Assembly (NCBI GenBank): GCA_002887195.1
Contig: PJAB01000447.1
Location: 1-26,534 of the forward strand
Reading direction: 5' to 3'
Length of the DNA stretch: 26,534 nt
Source of the DNA: Chrysochromulina parva
Taxonomy: Eukaryota; Haptophyta; Prymnesiales; Chrysochromulinaceae
The notes below the pieces were generated by a model that searched no databases, was not told the origin of the DNA, and saw nothing but the letters and a program-made list of their open reading frames with translations. Position numbers and translations under genes: made by a program. Positions 1-9,002 of the stretch are shown here, piece after piece (positions within the stretch are counted from its first letter, which is position 1; the number at the start of each line of letters is the position of its first letter).

Positions 1-115
1 GCTTGGGCATGTCCTCAGGCGCGTCTGCGGGCTCGATGAAGCCAAATCCACGCCCAGCATCCCAAGCGACGAGCGTACCGCGCCGCCGGGCTGTGGCTGA
101 TGATGCACTTCTCAT
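1..115 (-). CDS. Cold-shock-domain protein, N-terminal fragment (cut by window edge)
   Basis: The minus strand reads from an ATG at 113-115 to the window edge without a stop, giving 38 codons. After a short basic, Ser/Ala-rich start the peptide is GTLVAWDAGRGFGFIEP. This matches the first strands of a cold-shock domain, where the conserved G-x-V-x-W and GFGFI (RNP1-like) residues contact single-stranded nucleic acid. A role in RNA or DNA binding follows from the family. The rest of the protein lies outside the window, so bacterial-type CSD, Y-box or CSD-DUF1294 architectures cannot be separated. The start is the only in-frame ATG seen close to the domain. Confidence 0.72.
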   Translation of the reverse strand, partial: MRSASSATARRRGTLVAWDAGRGFGFIEPADAPEDMPK

Positions 116-725
116 CTTCGTGTTGGTCTGCTGAGAGACTCTCCGAGCGGCCCACAGGGCGTGCACCTTCCGAGCGCTGGCGCTGCGCTTGCTTCGTTTG
201 CTCGCGAAATGGAGATCAATTCGCGCTGTTTTGGACACGCGACCCATGGGTTCTAGCGTAGATAATTGTAGGACAATAGTAGGTTGTAGGGTGCTTTCGG
301 TAGCCGGCGGCCCGGTGACTCGTTCTGAAAGCTTTGATACCTTCACCGGCCATTTTCGCGCGCGGGCGACCGCACCGATGGCACCGCAGTCGACCGTCAG
401 AGGTATCGAAAAAACCGCAATATTGAATGTCGATCCGCCGCGCGGATCGAGACGATGACACGAACCTGCAACCTCGCGGTCCCGCGCCCGTACGGTGCTA
501 CTCACATGACGAATCGAATCGAGATCTGAAATCGCGGGAACACGCGGGCGGGCCAGAGCCCAGACTCCGCGTTCTCCGCACAGTTTGGGCTCTGGATTGC
601 AAACGCCGGCACACGCGACGGGCTAGAAGTAGAACGCGCTGCGCGACCCGCAACGATCATGTGCTGTGTACGTTCATGTGCGAGGACGATCCCTCGATCC
701 GCGCACGAGAGGGCCGCACTTCCCA
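116..725. other. Gene-free interval upstream of the cold-shock gene
   Basis: I see no convincing gene in these 610 bases. The short open frames on both strands are arginine-rich and lack domain character. The interval should carry the promoter of the cold-shock gene and the 3' untranslated region of the EF-hand/phosphatase-like gene. One perfect inverted repeat is present: 8-bp arms TCGATCCG (430-437) and CGGATCGA (443-450) around a 5-base GC loop. Confidence 0.5.
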
Positions 726-2357
726 TCAGAGCGGGCGGACGAGATGCTGGATGCCGGGGCCACCGTAGAGCGGCACGAGGATGCCCTCAGCTTCGCCCAG
801 GTTGATGTCGAGGACTGGCTCGAGTAGCTGTGGGGTCGCGCCCGTCGCGCACGCGAGGGCATGGGCGATTGCATTCAGATAGACGGTCTGACCGAAGACG
901 GCCACGTAGGTTGCCTTCTCCCGGGTCTTGGCCTTGGCGCGGAAGGCGATGGATAGCTGCTCAAGCGCCTTCTCGGCGAACTGGCCAAAGGCCGTCTCGC
1001 CGCCTTCGTCGTCGAGGTACTTGCGCAGCGGCGCCACGCCCAGCTGGTCGAACATAGTGGCGCACAAGGGCACGGTGGTCGCAGGCTGTAGGGATTCGAC
1101 CACGAGGAGAGGCGTGCTGTGGTCCTCGTCGCCCGCCGGTGAGACGCGGCCTGCCATGTTCATGGCCGTCTGCTGCGCGGCCTTGGCGGGCGAGGCGATG
1201 ATCACCGAGCGCACCGGCAGGCGCCCAAACCACTCGGAGCGCGCGATCATGCACTGGGCAGTGCCCTGGTTGCTCAGCTCCGCCGCGAGAGCAGCCTCAG
1301 GGTCCGCGGGCAGCCCGGCGATGTTCGGCGGCGCGACCACGTTGCCGTGGTGCACGAAGAGCACGTGCGTGGCGCCCGCGGCGCGCGCGACATTCACGAA
1401 GCGCTTCGCATGCCCCTTTGCGTAGACGGAGCGCCAAATGGCCCTCTGGTTCCGTGTGAGGAGCGCTACCCATTTGGCCACCTCCTCTTCGAACGCTTCG
1501 TCGCTGAGCTCCTCGCCCATCTCGCGCATACCAGCGACCCACTCGTCGCGCGAGAGCATCCCGTCCTTGTTTCCGCGCCCGTCCAGGTAGTGGAAAATCT
1601 GCGAGAGCGTGTGCTTCTCGTCCGAGTGCTCCTCAGCCGCACCGTCCTCCGCGAGGAGGGCGAATTCCTTCAGATCAACCTCGCCCGAGTTGTCGGCGTC
1701 CATCTTGGCGTACACCTGCCGGAGCAGCGTGACGCGCCGCTTCTTCGCAAGCACCTCCAGCCACTCGCTCACCATCTTCTCGAACTGCGCGTCCGACGTG
1801 TCCGCCTCCTGTTCGAGCACGTACGGCACCCATTCCTCAGGAGTGAGCTTGCCATCGCCATCGCCCTTGCAGCGCTCGATCCACCGGAAGAAGGTCTCCG
1901 AGTTCTGCGCGCCAACGTCGTCGTCGGCGAGCTGTTTGAACTCCATCAGGCTCACCGAGCCGCTGTTGTCCGTGTCCATCTTGGCGAAGACCCGGCGCAG
2001 CAGAAGCTTGCGCTTGCTCGCTTCGAGCCGCTCAATCCACGTGTCGATGGTCTCCTGAAAGTGGGCATCGCTGTCATCGGCCATGTACTCGAGCATGAAC
2101 TCGCAGAACTCGGGCGCCGACAGTCGGCCGTCCCTGTCGCCGCGGCCGCGCACGGCATCAATCTCTTTCATCCTGACGTCGGAGGACTTTTCTGAGAGCT
2201 CGCTGAAGATGCTCTTGAACTCTTGAGCGTCGACGTAATCGGAGCGGTCGGCGTCCATCGCCACGAACACCTTGTGCAGCAGCGCGTGGCGGTCGATGGG
2301 CATGGCCGCCAAGTCGCGGGGCCCCATGCTGTAGCCATGGCCAGGCATAGAAACCAC
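726..2357 (-). CDS. Six-EF-hand protein fused to a degenerate histidine-phosphatase (PGAM-like) domain
   Basis: A single open frame of 543 residues. Three EF-hand pairs lie in about residues 26-300. The loops at 35-46 (DADRSDYVDAQE), 128-139 (DTDNSGSVSLME) and 220-231 (DADNSGEVDLKE) are canonical; the partner loops near 72-83, 164-175 and 259-272 are weaker or longer. Residues about 325-543 resemble the histidine phosphatase superfamily: LFVHHGN (334-339) stands at the RHG motif, SPAKAAQQTA (about 389-398) at the SxxRAxxTA motif, and VAVFGQTVYLNA (485-496) at the second-His motif. Relative to the family the RHG Arg is His336, the pocket Arg is Lys392 and the second His is Gln490; only His337 is kept. 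A calcium-regulated binding protein rather than an active phosphatase is inferred. Met4, Met11 and Met19 are alternative starts, all before the first EF-hand. Confidence 0.85.
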   Translation of the reverse strand: MVSMPGHGYSMGPRDLAAMPIDRHALLHKVFVAMDADRSDYVDAQEFKSIFSELSEKSSDVRMKEIDAVRGRGDRDGRLSAPEFCEFMLEYMADDSDAHFQETIDTWIERLEASKRKLLLRRVFAKMDTDNSGSVSLMEFKQLADDDVGAQNSETFFRWIERCKGDGDGKLTPEEWVPYVLEQEADTSDAQFEKMVSEWLEVLAKKRRVTLLRQVYAKMDADNSGEVDLKEFALLAEDGAAEEHSDEKHTLSQIFHYLDGRGNKDGMLSRDEWVAGMREMGEELSDEAFEEEVAKWVALLTRNQRAIWRSVYAKGHAKRFVNVARAAGATHVLFVHHGNVVAPPNIAGLPADPEAALAAELSNQGTAQCMIARSEWFGRLPVRSVIIASPAKAAQQTAMNMAGRVSPAGDEDHSTPLLVVESLQPATTVPLCATMFDQLGVAPLRKYLDDEGGETAFGQFAEKALEQLSIAFRAKAKTREKATYVAVFGQTVYLNAIAHALACATGATPQLLEPVLDINLGEAEGILVPLYGGPGIQHLVRPL

Positions 2358-2660
2358 ACCTCCCGAGTAGGTGGGGCTGCATAGAAACCGTGTGCGGAAT
2401 GCAGAATTGCAAAATCAATCAACATGAGTGGATCCTGGGGATCTCGAGCTAGACATGGTACATATAATCGTTTGCACGCCGGTCCGGTGTCTTATCACCT
2501 TCGTGATGAAACTGATCATCAGAGCTCCTCCGCCTCGCTGTACCTCGTGCCGAAGAGCGATCGGGCTTGCCTGTCGCTCCAGCCGTCAAGGTTCCCGTCG
2601 ACGGCCTAGTGCCGCCGCCGCTCACCCGGTAGGCATCGAGTCCGGCCAAGATCAGGCGCG
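2358..2660. promoter_or_regulatory. Shared upstream region of the EF-hand/PGAM-like and ABCE1 genes
   Basis: This 303-bp interval separates two divergently oriented start codons, so it should hold both promoters. An AT-rich stretch ACATATAAT near 2460-2468 is the only TATA-like string I see. It would suit the ABCE1 direction but is about 195 bp from the ATG. No other defined element is visible. Confidence 0.4.
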
Positions 2661-4577
2661 ATGGGAAAGAAAGATAAGAATACAAAGGAGGAGGAGACGC
2701 TCACGCGTATCGCCATCGTCGAGGCGGAGAAGTGCAAGCCATCGAAGTGCAACCAGGAGTGCAAGAAGTCGTGCCCGGTCGTGCGGATGGGCAAGTTCTG
2801 CATCGAGGTTACGCCCAAGGACAAGATCGCGTGGATCTCCGAGGAGCTGTGCATCGGCTGCAACATCTGCGTCAAGAAGTGCCCGTTCGAGGCGATCACG
2901 ATCATCAACCTGCCCAAGAACCTCAACAGCAACTTGACGCACAGGTATTCGGCCAACTCATTCAAGCTGCACCGGCTGCCCGTGCCGCGTGCTGGGCAGG
3001 TGCTCGGGCTCGTGGGCACCAACGGCATCGGTAAGTCGACCGCGCTCAAGATCCTCGCTGGCAAGCTGAAACCCAACCTAGGCAGGTTTGACACGCCGCC
3101 GGACTGGCAGGACATCCTCGGCCACTTCCGCGGCTCGGAGCTGCAGAACTACTTTACGAAGATCCTTGAGGACGACATCAAGGCCATCATCAAGCCGCAG
3201 TACGTCGACCACATCCCCAAGGCCGTGAAGGGCAAAGTGCTCGAGATCCTGAAGGCGAAGGACGAGCGGGACGTGACGCAGGCGACCGTGGACATCCTGG
3301 ATCTGCACCCCGTGCTCGAGCGCGCGGTCGAGAACCTATCTGGCGGTGAGTTGCAGCGCTTCGCGATCGGCGTGTGCCTCGTCCAGAAGGCGGACGTGTA
3401 CATGTTCGACGAGCCCTCGTCGTATCTCGACGTCATGCAACGGCTGAAAGCGGCGCGCGCGATTCGTTCTCTGCTGGCTCACGACATCTACGTGATCACG
3501 GTAGAGCATGACCTTTCGGTGCTCGACTACCTCTCCGATTTCATCTGCTGCCTGTACGGCGTGCCCGGCGCGTACGGTGTCGTCACGCTCCCCTTCTCGG
3601 TGCGTGAAGGCATCAACATCTTCCTTGCGGGCTTCATCCCGACGGAGAACATGCGCTTTCGGGATACCTCGCTCACGTTCAAGGTGTCCGAGCAGGCGGA
3701 CGAGCGCGACGCGGGCGAGTCGGCGTCGGCCTCGCACAAGTACCCGGCCATGACCAAGACAATGGGCGACTTCAAGCTGCACATCGACGCCGGCTCGTTC
3801 TCGACGTCCGAGATTGTCGTGATGCTCGGCCAGAACGGCACGGGCAAGACGACCTTCATCCGCATGCTCGCGGGCATGACGCCCGCCGATGGCAAGAAGC
3901 TGCCCCCCAAGCCGACCCCCGAGGGCGAGGAGCCGCCAGCCGCCGCCGCGGAGGAGGCGACGGAGGAGACGACGGAGGAGGATGGCATGCCTCAGCTCAG
4001 CGTCAGTTACAAGCCGCAGAAGATCGCCCCCAAATTCGAAGGGACGGTGCGCATGCTGCTGCACAAGCAGATCCGTGACGCGTCGCTCCACCCGCAGTTC
4101 ATCAGCGATGTGATGAAGCCCATGCTCATTGAGGTCCTGATGGACCAGGAAGTGAAGAACCTCTCCGGCGGAGAGCTGCAGAGGGTGGCGCTCGTTATCT
4201 CTCTGGGCAAGCCGGCAGACATTTACCTCATCGACGAGCCCTCGGCGTACCTCGACTCGGAGCAGCGCATCGTGGCCGCCAAGGTCATCAAGCGCTTCAT
4301 CATGCATGCCAAGAAGACGGGCTTCATCGTCGAGCACGACTTCATCATGGCCACGTACCTCGCCGACCGTGTTGTCGTCTATGAGGGCACGCCGTCCGTG
4401 GAGTGCACCGCGACCGCGCCGCAGCCGCTCCTCTCCGGGATGAACCAATTCCTCAAGAGCCTCGAGGTCACCTTCCGGCGCGACCCCGAAAACTACCGGC
4501 CGCGAATCAATAAGCTCGACTCCGTCAAGGACACGGAGCAGAAAAAAGCGGGCCACTTTTTCTTCTTGGACGACTGA
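2661..4577 (+). CDS. ABCE1: ABCE1 (Rli1), ribosome-recycling iron-sulfur ATPase
   Basis: Intronless, 638 residues, colinear with ABCE1 of other eukaryotes (about 600). The N-terminal iron-sulfur region carries cysteines 25, 30, 34, 38, 47 and then [12 protein letters not shown] (64-75), as needed for two 4Fe-4S clusters. Domain NBD1 has Walker [10 protein letters not shown] (119-127), signature NLSGGELQR (225-233), Walker B DVYMFDEP (245-252) and H-loop VEHD. NBD2 has GQNGTGKTT (390-398), NLSGGELQR (500-508), DIYLIDEP (520-527) and VEHD (557-560). The family splits post-termination and pre-initiation ribosomes in the cytosol. An odd feature is an acidic Ala/Glu/Thr/Pro-rich insertion of about 30 residues (412-442) between Walker A and the Q-loop region of NBD2. 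The start at 2661 gives the usual short basic leader before the cluster domain. Confidence 0.98.
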   Translation: MGKKDKNTKEEETLTRIAIVEAEKCKPSKCNQECKKSCPVVRMGKFCIEVTPKDKIAWISEELCIGCNICVKKCPFEAITIINLPKNLNSNLTHRYSANSFKLHRLPVPRAGQVLGLVGTNGIGKSTALKILAGKLKPNLGRFDTPPDWQDILGHFRGSELQNYFTKILEDDIKAIIKPQYVDHIPKAVKGKVLEILKAKDERDVTQATVDILDLHPVLERAVENLSGGELQRFAIGVCLVQKADVYMFDEPSSYLDVMQRLKAARAIRSLLAHDIYVITVEHDLSVLDYLSDFICCLYGVPGAYGVVTLPFSVREGINIFLAGFIPTENMRFRDTSLTFKVSEQADERDAGESASASHKYPAMTKTMGDFKLHIDAGSFSTSEIVVMLGQNGTGKTTFIRMLAGMTPADGKKLPPKPTPEGEEPPAAAAEEATEETTEEDGMPQLSVSYKPQKIAPKFEGTVRMLLHKQIRDASLHPQFISDVMKPMLIEVLMDQEVKNLSGGELQRVALVISLGKPADIYLIDEPSAYLDSEQRIVAAKVIKRFIMHAKKTGFIVEHDFIMATYLADRVVVYEGTPSVECTATAPQPLLSGMNQFLKSLEVTFRRDPENYRPRINKLDSVKDTEQKKAGHFFFLDD

Positions 4578-4898
4578 GCGAGCGCGCGCGCGGGCTCTGG
4601 GCTCTTGCGAGGCGCGCGGGTGGGCGCGCCGCCAGCGTGGCCGTCGTACGGCCGGTTAACCGTGGCGCCGAGGTGTCATATGAGCTAACGATCTCCAAAT
4701 AAGTTTTCAGTTTCCCCCTTAGAACATTTGGTCGCCATGCAAAAGTGCGCTTGAGTTTGCTGATGAATGGGAAAATGCCGAAACAGATTCGTAGGAGTTT
4801 TTGTTCGCCTCCCAAAACGAACATCCCCCGCGGGCCTCCGCAGCTCGGCGCTGCTAGCGCCGCCAGCCTTCTTTGGGGACCACGTATCGCGTGTGTGC
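4578..4898. other. Intergenic spacer between ABCE1 and the EF-hand gene
   Basis: These 321 bases should hold the ABCE1 3' untranslated region and the promoter of the next gene. The first part (4580-4630) is an alternating GC tract, and around 4690-4745 it becomes AT-richer. The open frame of the downstream gene extends back to an ATG at 4767, but that extension has no domain character. I see no RNA gene. Confidence 0.4.
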
Positions 4899-6302
4899 AT
4901 GGGGGCGCAGTATTCCCATCTGCGTGCGGAAAACGCCGCGCTGAAGGAAGAAGTCCGTATGCTCAAGCTGCAGCTTCTCGAGGCGCAACGTGCACACTAT
5001 GCAGCCGTCCCTGAATTTTCCGGCTTCGGGCGGCCAACACACGCTCAGATCAAAAGGGAGAGGCAAATGAGCCTGGGCCATCTTCCGATCCTTCAGCGAG
5101 CTGAGAAAATCACGGAAGGCGTGCTGTCCCTAGCTTCAGCCTTCGACCGCTTCGATACAGACAAGGGGGGGGGCATCGATGTCAAGGAGCTCAAAGCTGC
5201 GCTCGAGTTCCTCGGGGTACCTGTCTCAAGCACCCAGGCGACCAAAATTCTCCAGCAATACGACAACTACCCTGATAACTCGATCGACGTCAAGGAGTTT
5301 GCAACCATCGTGCGCGATATCAAGCTGCTCGTCGAATTTGATGAGAACGAGGACGGTGTTTTGGATGCGAAAGAACTGCTGAGCGCTCTCGAGTCGCTCG
5401 GGCTGCGCATCAACCTGGAGCAGGTGGAGCGAATCCTCAAGCGCTTCGACGTCGACGACTCAGGTACCATTGACCTGGCCGAGCTCGGCGCGATTGTGAC
5501 CACGGTGAAGACCTTCCAGCGCTACGACACCGACTCGTCGGGCAGCATTGACATGGAGGAGCTGCGCAATGCGCTGCGCAAGCTTGGACTGCGTGCGGGG
5601 GCGCTCGAGGCGGGCAACATCTTGCGCCGGTACGACGCGGACGAGAGCGGCACGATTGATCTGTGCGAGTTCGCCGTGCTCGTGCGCGACCTGCAGCTAT
5701 ACGCAGAGTTCGACGGCGACTGCAACGGCACGATCGACGCTCAGGAGCTCTACGAGGCGTTCGGCAAGCTTGGCCTCAAGTTTTCACAGGAGGAAGTGTC
5801 GAAGGTGATGCACGCATGGGATCCGAACTGCGTCGAACAGAGGGGTGGCCTCGATATGCCCAGCTTCACCACACTCATCGGGGCCGTGCGCATCTTCAAC
5901 AACGTCGATCGCGACGGCGACGGCAAGATTGACGGCGCTGCTGCGCGCGAGGCGATGCGCGAGCTCGGTGTGGAGGCAGGGGGCGTATCGCGCTCGTTCA
6001 AAAAGTTGGAGGAGAGCCGCAGCGGCACAAGCGTGATCACGCTGCCTGCCTTCGCGGCCCTCGTCCACGATGCGACCGACGGGGTGATGGGGGCGAATCT
6101 AAGCTCAGGACTCGATGGCATAAAATTAGACAAAGCGCCGGAGTCTTCCTTTAACGCCAAGCCCAAGCTGACTGGATCGGGCGTCGAGGAGCAGGATGAG
6201 CGCGAGTACCGACAGGGCACCCGGTCAGTGCTCGCCCAAGCTGGCCCCTCAGGGTCTCGCGCATCGCCTCAGCCTCCTGGCTCTTCGAAACTCACCGCGT
6301 AA
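4899..6302 (+). CDS. Multi-EF-hand calcium-binding protein with predicted N-myristoylation site and coiled coil
   Basis: The frame opens at 4767 (511 residues), but the internal ATG at 4899 is preferred. It gives 467 residues starting MGAQYS, which fits the N-myristoylation pattern (Gly2, Ser6), and directly precedes a coiled-coil-like segment (residues about 7-32). Ten EF-hand-like units follow. Loops at about 86-97 (DTDKGGGIDVKE), 148-159, 184-195 (DVDDSGTIDLAE), 210-221 (DTDSSGSIDMEE), 246-257 and 272-283 are canonical. Those at 122-133, near 308-320, 337-348 (no acidic residue at position 12) and near 370-385 are degenerate. The tail from about 400 is Ser/Pro-rich and disordered-looking. 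By family character this is a calmodulin-like calcium sensor or buffer. Membrane attachment is inferred from the myristoylation motif only. No kinase domain is seen, so it is not a complete calcium-dependent protein kinase. Confidence 0.88.
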   Translation: MGAQYSHLRAENAALKEEVRMLKLQLLEAQRAHYAAVPEFSGFGRPTHAQIKRERQMSLGHLPILQRAEKITEGVLSLASAFDRFDTDKGGGIDVKELKAALEFLGVPVSSTQATKILQQYDNYPDNSIDVKEFATIVRDIKLLVEFDENEDGVLDAKELLSALESLGLRINLEQVERILKRFDVDDSGTIDLAELGAIVTTVKTFQRYDTDSSGSIDMEELRNALRKLGLRAGALEAGNILRRYDADESGTIDLCEFAVLVRDLQLYAEFDGDCNGTIDAQELYEAFGKLGLKFSQEEVSKVMHAWDPNCVEQRGGLDMPSFTTLIGAVRIFNNVDRDGDGKIDGAAAREAMRELGVEAGGVSRSFKKLEESRSGTSVITLPAFAALVHDATDGVMGANLSSGLDGIKLDKAPESSFNAKPKLTGSGVEEQDEREYRQGTRSVLAQAGPSGSRASPQPPGSSKLTA

Positions 6303-6763
6303 GCCTACATGTATGCACAATGTCGATGGCGCTTAGTTTCCGCGTCGTCTGCATCTCCTGATTCTCAGGGGACTTCCCTTCGAGCGCGCGACGCAATCGA
6401 ACGACGGCATCGGCTACTTTCTGACAGGCCTCTTCAGCCCGGACTCGCAGAAGGCGCAATCGAGTTCCACTCCCCAAACAAGAACACGATTGCGGACAAT
6501 CTAACTGTGTAAGCCTGAGGGGGGCTGGCCGAGACTGCGTGAGCGCAAGAGCTGTGTGAGTTCATCGTGCGTTGTCTTTGGCCGGAAAGCGGAAACGTCG
6601 TCCTCCAGATACATAGTACCAATAGTACCAATGTACCATACTACCATACCCCTTGGAGGCTGAGTTCCTTTTTGCCGAATTTCCCACACGACACAGACCA
6701 ATTTCCGAGCCCAACGGTACGGAGCGCCGCCGTCACCGTCGTCGAATCGGACCACCCTCCACC
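6303..6763. other. Intergenic spacer upstream of the TXNDC9-like gene
   Basis: Between the EF-hand gene and the thioredoxin-like gene there are 461 bases without a supported gene. Around 6606-6652 a short degenerate direct repeat appears (AATAGTACCAATGTACCATA and neighbouring TACCATAC strings). The interval should contain the TXNDC9-like promoter. The frame of that gene is open upstream to 6653, but the extra residues are Arg-rich and unlike the family. Confidence 0.4.
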
Positions 6764-7381
6764 ATGGATCAGCAGGCCATGATCGACATGGCGCTGGCTC
6801 AGACGCTGCTCTCCGTCGAGGCGGCCGTTGACCAGGAGCTCGAGAAGGCCAGCAACCTCGACGAGGATGACTATGCGCGCATCCGCGCAAAGCGATTTGC
6901 GGAGATGAAAAAGAAGCAGGAGCAGGCGCAGATGAATCGCCACAACGGCCACGGTTCCCTCACCAAGATCGTCGACCAGCAGGAGTTCTTCGCCGCGGCA
7001 AAGAACAGCGAGCGCCTCATCTGCATCTTCAACCGCAACTCCAACAAGTGGGGCAAGAATATGATCGATCACTGCGAGCTGCTGGCACAGAGGCACCTCG
7101 AGGCCCGCTTTGTTTGGGTGGACGCCGAGAACGCGCCGTTCCTCACGGACCGGCTCAACATTTACATGCTGCCGACGATCGTGTGCGTCAAGGACAACAA
7201 GGTGCACAAACAGCACAACGGACTGGACGAGATCGACGGGTCGGGCAAGTACACCTCTGGCATGCTCGAGCACCTGCTGCACATTGACGATATGCTCGAC
7301 GAGTCGCCTTTGTACGATAAGGAGATTCAGGAGGAGGAGGAGTTCGATATCGACGAGGAGGATGCAGAGGAGGAGAAGTGA
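6764..7381 (+). CDS. TXNDC9: TXNDC9/phosducin-like thioredoxin-fold protein
   Basis: From the ATG at 6764, which sits in a strong Kozak context (ACCATGG), 205 residues are encoded, close to the family length of about 225. A Glu/Lys-rich N-terminal helix (about 15-60) is followed by a thioredoxin fold (about 65-175) with the family-like stretches HLEARFVWVDAENAPFLTDR (111-130) and LNIYMLPTIV with the cis-proline at 137. The C-terminus (180-205) is acidic. There is no CxxC motif at the position before NMIDHCE, as in TXNDC9/PLP3 proteins, which act as co-factors of the CCT chaperonin in tubulin and actin folding rather than as redox enzymes. That role is family knowledge. The choice between TXNDC9 and another phosducin-like subgroup would need a tree. 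Confidence 0.88.
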   Translation: MDQQAMIDMALAQTLLSVEAAVDQELEKASNLDEDDYARIRAKRFAEMKKKQEQAQMNRHNGHGSLTKIVDQQEFFAAAKNSERLICIFNRNSNKWGKNMIDHCELLAQRHLEARFVWVDAENAPFLTDRLNIYMLPTIVCVKDNKVHKQHNGLDEIDGSGKYTSGMLEHLLHIDDMLDESPLYDKEIQEEEEFDIDEEDAEEEK

Positions 7382-7923
7382 GCAGAGCCGCTCTGCAGTG
7401 TGGACCGTGTTAGGACCTTTTCGTACGCCGTGGTGGACGGCAGCGCCGTCTCGGGACCACTGTCTGGTCCCACAGTGTGCGAATGGCATGTATAACACTG
7501 GCTTATAAGTGGTTCGTCGGTACTCAAAGTGATCACATGGGGTCAATGCACCCTGACGCCTGAGATAGCGCAAATGGGAGGAATTACAATTCGTTCATGC
7601 GCAGATCCAGATGCACGATTTGGATCAACGACGACGAGCCGTCGCACAGCGAGAAATAGCCTCCCAATGAATTATTTTTCTCGGTTTCACGTGCACGCCG
7701 GATCGAGGATGGTGGATGCAGGCGCACAGACCTGCACATGGTCGCCTGTGCCACGGCCTGTGCACCGTGACCGCGACCCGGGACCCGAGAGCCGAGACGC
7801 AAGACAGTTCTCCCTCTCGGCTCGATGGGGGACGCTTGCGTCGAGCCGTACTCGAGCCGTGGCGCGTGAAGCCGCAGGTCCGAAGTGGCGGCGCCGGCGT
7901 GGTTGCTGTGCTTGTGGCGCTTT
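7382..7923. other. Convergent intergenic region
   Basis: These 542 bases lie between two genes that point at each other, so they should hold two 3' untranslated regions. Open frames on both strands (for example 7584-8144 minus, which runs into the carrier gene) lack domain features. I see no terminator hairpin or RNA gene. Confidence 0.45.
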
Positions 7924-8826
7924 TCAGCCCCTAGAGGGCCGCTCCAGGTCAGTTCGCTTCCGCCGCCACCGCTCGTATAAGGGCTGCGCAGTCTCGATGC
8001 TGAAAGGGAAGACAAACATAGAGCCAGCGAGCGAGGTTGTGCGTAGCAGCAGGCCTCCGTAGAAGCCGCGCGGCCCAGACTTGGCCAGAATGTGTTGGCA
8101 CGCGACGCCAAAAGAGACGGCGTGCGCCTGCTGATGTGCAGCAATCACGCTGGGCGCTTGTGAAATGGGCCCCGCGATGGAAGCAGTGAGTGCCGCGGCT
8201 GCGATGTCACGTAGGATGCTGCTCCTGCTCCTGCCTCCACTGCCGCCGGCGCCGGCGCTGCTGCTGCTACTGCTGCCGCCGCCGCTGCCTGTAACAGTCG
8301 GAGGCCATGCTGAGTCAAGACGTGCGCGGATCCAACCGCTTAAGAAGAATAGGCAGCCCGCATAAGGCACCTCGCGGGCGGCGATCATCATGGCGCCGTA
8401 GGGCGCAACGAGCGCCACGATACCGCTTGTGCGGAACGTGGTCCACGTCGTCTGTGTGATGGTCTGCTGTATTGCGTGTGAGCGAGTGATGACAGCCTCG
8501 ATCTGTGCGCCCACCGTGAGCGCTCCGACGGCGCCAGCGACGCACGCCGAGGCGGCTTGCGCTGCGGTTGGATCGAGTTTGCCGTCTAAGGAACGCAGCA
8601 CCACGGCCGTCGTCGCGTCCTGCACAACGATCATCGGCCCCATGGCGAACATCAGGCTGCCGCTGCCCTTGTAGACCTCGCCGAGCCGTGGCATGGTGAG
8701 CCCAGCAGAGACGCGCTTGGCAGAGATCCACATCGGGTAGTTTATGGCCATGTCGATGCTCAGGCCGGCCAGAATGATGCCCGCACGCTCGACGATCGAG
8801 ACACGCTCGCGCGAAGAGGCGTCCAT
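7924..8826 (-). CDS. Divergent mitochondrial carrier (SLC25-like) protein
   Basis: The ATG at 8826 gives 300 residues, the standard size for the carrier family; the frame is open to 8958, but the extra 44 residues lack family character. About six hydrophobic segments are arranged in three repeats. The carrier signatures are degenerate: NYPMWISAKR in the first repeat, AQIEAVITR in the second, and GPISQAPSVIAAHQQ with GFYGGLLLRTTSLAG in the third. A Gly/Ser-rich insertion (about residues 184-207, coded by a GCT/GCC-rich tract near 8222-8297) sits between repeats two and three. The fold suggests transport across the mitochondrial inner membrane or another organelle membrane. The substrate cannot be read from the sequence. 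Confidence 0.75.
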   Translation of the reverse strand: MDASSRERVSIVERAGIILAGLSIDMAINYPMWISAKRVSAGLTMPRLGEVYKGSGSLMFAMGPMIVVQDATTAVVLRSLDGKLDPTAAQAASACVAGAVGALTVGAQIEAVITRSHAIQQTITQTTWTTFRTSGIVALVAPYGAMMIAAREVPYAGCLFFLSGWIRARLDSAWPPTVTGSGGGSSSSSSAGAGGSGGRSRSSILRDIAAAALTASIAGPISQAPSVIAAHQQAHAVSFGVACQHILAKSGPRGFYGGLLLRTTSLAGSMFVFPFSIETAQPLYERWRRKRTDLERPSRG

Positions 8827-9002
8827 TTTTGAAAAAAAAAAGCTTGGTGCGAACTGGGTGGCGAATTCATGGCCACTGGCCACCAAACATTGCGGGGATG
8901 CGTGCATTGCGCGAGGCGCGACGATGTAAATTGTTCCAAGAATTCCGCAAGCGACCAACGAGCGACGACACCTCTTTTTGGAGAGACAAGCCGTCCAAAC
9001 GG
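8827..9002. promoter_or_regulatory. Short bidirectional upstream region with an A10 tract
   Basis: Only 176 bp separate the chosen start codons of the divergent carrier gene and the small gene on the other strand, so both promoters are expected here. A run of ten A residues at 8832-8841 lies directly upstream of the carrier ATG (as T10 in its sense). Poly(dA:dT) tracts in divergent promoters commonly exclude nucleosomes; that role is inferred. Confidence 0.4.

Noticed and set aside
3336..4556. Long minus-strand open frame (406 residues) opposite ABCE1
   Set aside because: It is antisense to invariant ABCE1 motifs and has His/Arg/Leu-rich composition typical of reverse-strand frames in GC-rich coding DNA.
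7584..8144. Minus-strand open frame of 186 residues downstream of the carrier gene
   Set aside because: It overlaps the carrier's C-terminal coding region in another frame and shows no domain or sensible composition.
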